Shown here: in pieces, positions 57,180 through 64,000 of the stretch
Layout: every line of letters starts with the position of its first letter
Position numbering within the stretch: the first letter of the stretch is position 1
Position numbers and translations under genes: made by a program
From: Ditylenchus dipsaci
Lineage: Eukaryota > Nematoda > Chromadorea > Rhabditida > Anguinidae
NCBI GenBank assembly: GCA_004194705.1
Contig: SADC01000350.1
Span: 62,001 to 126,000 of the forward strand
Direction: 5' to 3'
Length of the DNA: 64,000 nt
Notes under the pieces: generated by a model
Told to the model about the DNA's origin: nothing
Database searches by the model: none
What the model saw: only the letters and a program-made list of their open reading frames with translations

Positions 57180-57810
57180 ATTTTTACTAATTCGAAAATC
57201 ATGTTTAAATGACTTCTAAGTGATTTTTATATGCTTAGAACAATAAGAAAGTTATTTTCTAACACTTTTTCACATGAAACTTTGACTAAAATTTAACTTT
57301 TTGCCTTGGGACCAAGGTGAATCACCTTGTACTAAGGTATTCTACCCCGTTTTGGTCACTGGTGCTGGGCAAAAAGAGTCTTTTATGCATGTATGATCAA
57401 GAGTCTTGCTCGGAATTATGTCTAAGGTATGTGGGTGTGCGCATCTCAGCCCAAGCCCCGAAGGGGGCGCAGACTTATTGCCTTGGGGACCAAGGCAAAT
57501 TTCCTTGTGTTAAGGTATTCTACCCCGTTTTGGTCACTGGAGCTGGGCAAAAAGAGTCTCTTTATGCATTTTTAATCAAGAGTCTTGCTCGGAATTATGT
57601 CTAAGGTAAGTGAGTGCGCGCATCTCTAACCAACCAAGCCCTCTGCGCCCCTTCGGGGCGCAGGGGGCTTGGTTGCTTGGGGTTGAGATGCACACACACA
57701 CATACCTGAGACACAAATCACTCGAAAGTGACTCTGGATTTGGGGGGGGGGGGGTGGATGGTGGATATTGTGCGCATTTTTTACTAATTCGAAAATCGAA
57801 AACATTCCCA
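57180..57810. repeat. foldback in the spacer of the giant palindrome
   Basis: Begins and ends with GCATTTTTTACTAATTCGAAAATC-like sequence (16-18 bp shared). Contains the TTTGCCTTGGGGACCAAGG and CTAAGGTAAGTGAGTGCGCG modules, each more than once. Related to the core of 43,515-44,230. Confidence 0.6.
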
Positions 57811-57833
57811 AAAAACCAATTATTTTTGGCCTT

Positions 57834-57965
57834 TTGATCTTTCCACTCATCCGATTATCAGAAAAAGCTTCAAGAGATGGAAGAGGCCGAGAAAATCAGA
57901 ATCAAAGCGATGAAGCCAAGTTTGTAGTCAAGGAAACTGGTATTTTTGGTCTTGCCAATTGAGAT
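57834..57965 (+). pseudogene. BED-finger fragment at the palindrome junction
   Basis: The first 90 bp equal the left-arm copy (56,790-56,885); it then runs through AAGGAAACTGGTATTTTTGG, the uninterrupted form, to GAGATCTG and joins MULE sequence abruptly. Confidence 0.65.
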
Positions 57966-59787
57966 CTGTCCTAACAAAATAGTTTTTTCGAAACCAATTG
58001 AGGACGGGAGCGAGATCTTGGTTGTTGTCGAGTAGATAAGTGCGGAGAATTTCAAAATTGTCCCAGATGGTTGCCGGCGGCACGAAAGCAAGGCTCATTA
58101 TCATTCTGACTCGGACAGAGAATTCTGGTTCACGATAGCGTGTTGTAAGGTTAACTTCACGGATTTTCTTCTTGAAATTTTTCGCGAGGTAGAAAAGACA
58201 TCCGGAAATTTGGCATTCTGAAATGGACGAGCATTGACCATGTCCAAAGATCAAAAACTGACCTGTGAAGACTAGAATGGCAGACTGAATTGCGGCTTGC
58301 TCAAAATCCATGTTGATCGATGCTGAGTTGAATAGCAGCCATACTTCCTTGATCAACTCCATCATTTTTGTGTACGAGGCGGCAGACTTGTTCATCAGCA
58401 AAGCGTACATCACCGGAAATACCCACTTGCCACCTTCTTCATTGCGAGCAGATCTCTCAGCCAAAATTGCATACACCTCAAAATTAAATATTAAAGACAT
58501 TAATGTCATTAAATCAAACTTGGTAAAACGGAGCCGGCGTCATTGAGAAGGATCCATCCCAGTACGTCACATTCATGTCGGCAGACCAATCAATGTTTCG
58601 CTCCTCACCAAACAGCACAATTTTGAAACAAAAATAAGATTGAAATAAAAAGAAACTGCCAACCGTCTTCCTGTCCTGAATCTTTCGACACGAAAAGTTG
58701 CTCTTGGCCGGCTGCATCTGTGTACTTCTTGCTAGCTTCAGGGAAAGTGAGATTTCGAACATTGTTTGCTTCTACCACAGGGATCTGATTGGCAATGCGA
58801 TGTCTTCGGATCAATTTTCGGCTGGCTGAATCAGATATGCTCGGTGCCAGAGCGAGAGGAGCATCTTGCTGTTCATGGTTTAAAAGTTTTTTTTTGGCGG
58901 CTAAAAGAATAAATAGAATAGTTGGAAAAAAGAAACTAATTAAGTGCTTACCTCTCGAGTGTCCAACGCCCTACGCTTGAGATTTGCCATAACGTTGCTT
59001 CTTGGTACAGTCATTGGATCGAGCGCATGATTGTGCGACTTCTCTGAATTGTGAGGCTCGAACTTCAGGAAGACACTGCTAGCCACCTTTGTTTGTAGTC
59101 GAGCTTTGCGACCGCCATTTGATTGTTCAAACTTCACACATTGCCAATCCTGCACCGAGCCATCTTTGTTCTTACGCTGCTGCTTAAATGGGAACCCTTT
59201 GTGGACAGCCTTGTCCTTGCCCTTTTCCGATTTGACAAATGTGATGTTATCCTTTAAAAATGATATTGGTGTTGAAGATCTAAAACAAAACATACGTTCT
59301 ATTCCTCGATTTCTTCCAAAGCTTGTTGTACTAGAATGGCTGGCTGGACCACTGCAGGAAGCACTGGCAATTGATTGAGCGCAATTTGCACGAGTTCCAT
59401 CAGAGCTCGCTGGTCCATTCCCATCGCTTGTCCAATCGCATTCATGCTTAGTCGCCCATCACGTAAAAAGTTATTCGCATACATCATTTTCTGAAAATAT
59501 AAATAAATAGAGAGTGTGCAAAGCAGAAGCGAGCGAAAGCAAAAATAATGATCAAGAATTCGAAAAAATGTAATGCACAAAAAGATGACGGGAATACAAA
59601 AAACACTTTTTGTTGGGCTGTATCGAATTGTCCTTTTTTAAGGACTTGTATCGAATTGTCCCTCTTTTAGGACTTGTATCGAATTGTCCCTCTTTTAGGA
59701 CTTGTATCGAATTGTCCCTTTATAAGGACATGTATCGAATTGTCCCTTGTATCGAATCGGTCGTTGTATCGAATCGACCGGCTCCGA
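57966..59787 (-). pseudogene. second MULE copy, 3'-truncated
   Basis: Carries the FLYWCH and MULE exons down to ILRTYLLDNNQDLAPVLNWF and stops where the left copy would read on at 56,145, so the last catalytic Glu region is missing. The terminal tandem array is complete at 59,630-59,787. Confidence 0.85.
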
Positions 59788-59919
59788 AGGAAACTGGTAT
59801 TTTCGGTTTTTTTAATGCTCGAATTTTTTGCAAATTTTGTGAACATGTAAAAAAATTCAGCCAAAATTTCAAGATCGAACTCAAATACCGACATCGCATC
59901 GCAACATCGCAGGCAAATA

Positions 59920-60858
59920 ACGGAAATAACCCGCACAAATGTTTTTTCCCAGTATTTTTATCTTTTATCTTATCATGACATAAGAATTATATACCGTTGT
60001 GTAGCCCTGGATTTCCTTTACAAAACAATATATTGACATCACAACAATGGCTAATCTGCGATGGGAATCATACGACTTCATGAGCAAGGTCAAAAACCAA
60101 GAGAAATCGCTCGACTTCTTGATGTTCCACCACGTACTGTGTATGATGCTATTAAACGCTTTGAAGAAACTGGAAGCAATAAAGACAGACCACGAAGCGG
60201 GCACCCAGCTACAGCCGTAACCGATGAAAACATTTAACTCATTTCTGACAAAATTTGCTACTGCAATAACCACGAAGAAGGCCACATTCACAGCAAATCT
60301 GACTCCACCAGAAAATTGGCTACTTTGGCAACATTTCTCGTGAGTCAGTTTGCAAGATAATTGAAGAAATCTTTCAAATGAAGTCGCGAAAGACAGCAGA
60401 AGAGCAGCAACTTAACGACGCTGCCAAGGAAAAGCGCTTGACTCGCTGCAAAAGATTGGCCCGCAAATCCGGGCGTAAATCCGACCATCAGCGGTGACTG
60501 GCTGCCCAACTTACCCGATCTCACTGTCATAGACTAGTTTGTGTGGCCGTATCTCCAGTCTAAAGTCTGCTCAAAGCCACACAAGACAATAGTTTCGCTC
60601 AAAGACTCACTGGTGAAAGAATGGGACGAGATTCCACAAGAAAAGATTCAGAAAGCCATTGAAAATTTTCTAAAACGTCTCAAGAAATGTATCAATGCAA
60701 ATGGTGGTCACTTTGATGAATTCGATTTATGTGTAAAAACTCATTTTGTAGAGAAGATCCAGGGCTATAAAATGGTATATAGATCTCATATAAATGACAA
60801 TGTCAAATGTACAATAATTGGGAAAAAACTTTTGTGCGGGAACTTTATTGTCCCCCGT
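59920..60858 (+). pseudogene. second mariner copy
   Basis: Inverted twin of 53,252-54,191, TA-flanked, same internal deletion and frame breaks. Confidence 0.85.
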
Positions 60859-61083
60859 TATTTCGGCTTAAAATCATCGCATCGCAACATCGCCAAAGGG
60901 CAAAGGCCGGTCTCTACTTTTCCACCAGTTGGGACAAAAGGTACATAGCGTTGATACCACGAAACCCCTAGCACATACACATAAAAATTATGTTTGCAAA
61001 ACAGCAAATTTTTTATTCTTAAATAACACTAATAACTATTTTGTATTACAAGTTTTAGCTAAAGAGAAATTTACAGACTATTT

Positions 61084-62971
61084 CTAGGAATCCAAAAATT
61101 TGTAAAATGGGTCATTGTCAATATCAGCTATTTCCATCAAAAAAGTAAGCTTTTCAAGTTCATGATCACGAAGATAGCATTGTAACCTGAATTTTTTGGT
61201 AGTTTTCTATATAGATTATGACGCGTTTCATATGGAATAGGTGGGTTAGTCAAATCAGGAAACTTGCAAAAAAGCAGATGTAGATGTGCAATTGAGACGT
61301 CTTTGCTTTCGAAGAACAACTAGAAAAATTGTATAATTATAGTTTGCAGCACGGAGAATAGCTAGTTTTGTAAGGTTAATCGAAAAAGGTTAATCAAAAA
61401 AAATCGCCCATCTTTGAAAAATTAGTGTACGTAACCCCTTCGCCCAGCCGATATCAAATCTCCACAGTGTGCATTTCATATTTACTAAACATAAATTGTC
61501 AGACTCATTATTATAGTTTTTCCTATTCTGACTGCTGGGCAACCTGACAAAAGTTAGTTACCGTAAATCCTCTAACAGAGCCCCGGGGGCTTTATTTTTC
61601 AATCCTTGAAAAATCTTGAAATTGTCAATCAAAAATGGTGCTAACTCTAAAACTCTAGTCAAATATCGAGGGGGGGGCTCTATTAGAGGATTTACGGTAG
61701 ACCACTTTTTGATCACTCATCAAGCTGATTCGGCACTTATTCTGTTTGTAAACCATGATGTGTGTTTCTGTGTGTTAATTTGTGTTTCTGAAATTGTTTT
61801 TATTTCAGTCATTGTATTTTCAGTTCCGAAATGAAAGGTTTTTGTTTGTTCACTTTTGTTGGGACGAATGGGGTTAAATCAGGGAACGTAACTCTACTTT
61901 TTAAGAAAATTTGTACTTTTTTTGGGCCCAAAATCTTTTTTATTTTTGATGTTTTCAGTCAAAATCCTTTTTTGGTGCTTAAAAATCAATAAGCGCTGGA
62001 TAAAATGGCACTTTTTGACGAAAAATGACCAAATTGTACTTTTTGGCCAAGTGTGCTTTTTCAAAATTTTGAGTTACGTACCCTGGGTTAAATAATTTAA
62101 GTCACCCTCTAAATTATTTAATCCCCCTTCAAAGAGGAAGGTTAAAAAATTTTGACCCTGGGGCCCGTACTCAAAATTTTGAATCAAAATTGCAGAAGTA
62201 TTAGATAAAAGAAGGATTAGCAAAAATAGCCAAAAAAAACTGTTCCTAAAAAAACCAGCCCGATGCGTAATCAAATAGTGGGCTAACAAAACTTTTGTCC
62301 GGGCGACAAAAGCACTTAAAGTGGGCTTTTATCCGGTTACCGACTGTTGCTTAGTTCAAGAAGAAGCTCTGTGTTTAGAGAGACTACAACCTTTACTATA
62401 CCATCGTTCATGTTGGGTCTCAAACACACTGTAAATATTATTTTTATGACAACACAAAATGAAGATAAACGATGAATGTGGTATTAGTAAAGCTTTTAAA
62501 AAAACGAAAATTTTCGCCGCTGTCTCAGGCTCCAAGGATTGAAAAATAAATCCCCCTATCCAGTAGAGTCTTCCTTCCTAATAAGCCACACTCCCCCCTC
62601 TAGAAGTTGATTCTAAAAAAGCCGCCAGGGGCTCTATTAGAGCATTAGGATATGTAATTGAGCACGAAGGTTAAAAATTATCTGAAAAATCTTTTTTCAG
62701 AAAAAAACATATTTTGATTTTAGTAAAGCTTTTTAAAATTTCGATCCCAGATTTGTTTACGCACATTTACCTTAATGAATAAATCCATGACCTCTTGCAC
62801 TTGTCCATTTACTAGAGAATGATCAATCGCCACTCTGCGATTAGTAGAACAAACCCAATTGACGAGTTCACTTGCACTGCAAATTGTGTTCACCTCCTTA
62901 GAGTGATCAGTCAACTCAATACGTAATATGTCTTCAAAGCAGAATAGAGGTATATCGTGAGGCAATTTCAA
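61084..62971 (-). pseudogene. inverted copy of F-box exons 3 and 4
   Basis: Exon 3' is about 62,771-62,980 and exon 4' 61,084-61,319, with the same splice sites. In exon 4' an A-run has six bases where the left copy has seven, so the frame ends early (LYRKLPKN). It may be a functional paralogue with a sequencing error. Exon 2' begins at 63,990. Confidence 0.6.
61561..61697. mobile_element. mirror copy of the CCGTAAAT MITE
   Basis: Inverted twin of 52,410-52,547; TA-flanked. Confidence 0.85.
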
Positions 62972-64000
62972 TGGCGGCAGAGTGTTGCATCTTATATTAG
63001 TTTGAAATGTAGTTTTAACGCAGTTTTTAAAAAGGTATTTGAAAGCTTGCGTAGATATAAAAGCGCCACAGGTATCCTGTTCATTTTTCTACAAAGAGTT
63101 AGATTAAAAATGGCTTGCGAACTACAAATTTAAATAAAAAAGTACATTTGGCCAAAAAAGTACAATTTGGTCATTTTTCGTCAAAAAAACAGCATTTTAT
63201 CCAGTGCTTATTGATATTTGAGCAACAAAAAAAAAGATTTTGGCGTAAAATTTCAAAAATAAAAAAGATTTAGGGTCTCAAAAAGTACACATCTTTTTAA
63301 AAAGTACATTTCGATACCCTGAATTAAAATCTAATTTCAGATAAATAAACTGCAGCCTTGCGATTTTTATTTCAGGTTTGGGTGATTGACGACCGTCTGG
63401 ATGAATAGGACATTCCGGCTACAATTGTTTAAATAGGATTAGCAAAAATTGCTGAATGCAATTTTTTTGTATTCGAATCCAGGCATGTGCAGAGAGACCC
63501 TACTTCTAGCAATGTGGGTAAATGTTTTGAGCTTAAAAGCGGGAAAGGGGTAGAGTCACATTTCATTTCGCGACATGTCATTTGGCAATATTCCATTTAT
63601 TTTCTCTGTCTTTTTCAATAATAATAGTTCATCATAATAATTGAACAATAATAGTAGTAGTTCTTATTGAAAAGTGACCTAAAGTCCTCCCGATACCCTA
63701 AAAACACCATTCACCCTTAAGGGGTGCCTGGCAAATTTTTACACTTAGGCAAGAGTTAGAGAGCGTATGTTAGGAAGGACTCAAACATGCGTTTGCAACA
63801 AAGAGCTAGAATTTTCGTGCTAATATTAGGCAGCTCTCAAGTTGCTAAACGGTTTTTTATTGATTTTTTTGTGCAAATCCATAGGGCAAGGGCTTAACCA
63901 TGCAAATTTTTCAAAATAATGTAGAGGTACTTTTTGTCAAGGGAGTGTGAAATTAAACAGAACATTTAACTTACCTCAGTCGTTGTTATCTGTAAGGACA

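Larger units (their letters stand above)
57966..64000. repeat. right arm of the giant inverted repeat
   Basis: Reverse complement of 47,916-56,145, lacking the 2.2-kb TTAA pair and the MULE 3' end. It continues beyond the window, which ends inside the copy of F-box exon 2. Confidence 0.9.

Overview
The window looks like a stretch of an AT-rich animal nuclear genome, most probably a nematode outside Caenorhabditis. The grounds are short introns of about 40-60 bp with T-rich acceptors, a Disabled-type PTB gene with nematode-like wording, an F-box family gene, FLYWCH/Mutator, Tigger and mariner relics, and many short inverted-repeat elements. Nothing bacterial, viral or organellar was recognised. 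The species call is inference.

Layout. 1-2.2 kb holds palindromic repeats. 2.2-3.8 kb (+) is an ACBP plus enoyl-CoA isomerase gene (ECI2/PECI type). 4.2-14.3 kb carries a small secreted-peptide family: two duplicated minus-strand genes (5.1-7.0 and 12.4-13.7 kb), each with a conserved signal-peptide exon and TATA box, plus relics. 14.5-16.4 kb is a large foldback. 16.9-31.7 kb (-) is one gene of about 18 exons, orthologous to SCAF4/SCAF8 (CID, RS-rich part, RRM, Q/P and RGG-rich tail), with transposons filling its introns. 32.1-34.4 kb holds two foldback elements. 34.7-36.0 kb (-) is a Disabled homologue and 36.8-37.5 kb (-) an unrecognised multi-exon gene. 37.7-47 kb is repeat-rich and contains a 1.6 kb Tigger element with a core-deleted transposase. 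47.5-53.0 kb (+) is an F-box gene. From inside its second exon the sequence is repeated in inverted orientation by the right end of the window (58.0-64.0 kb), so the window ends in a giant palindrome that carries a mariner and a FLYWCH/MULE element in each arm.

Two points matter for any reader. First, every conserved gene carries single-base losses, nearly all in homopolymers, which restore the family reading frame when allowed for. I read this as uncorrected sequencing error and do not call these genes pseudogenes. Second, several unrelated short-element families (Tigger-like, CCGTATTT-type, hAT) carry a copy-specific 'word' of about 10-15 bp, iterated at both ends of one copy and different in the next, often retaining a palindromic centre. 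I consider this the most interesting signal in the window.
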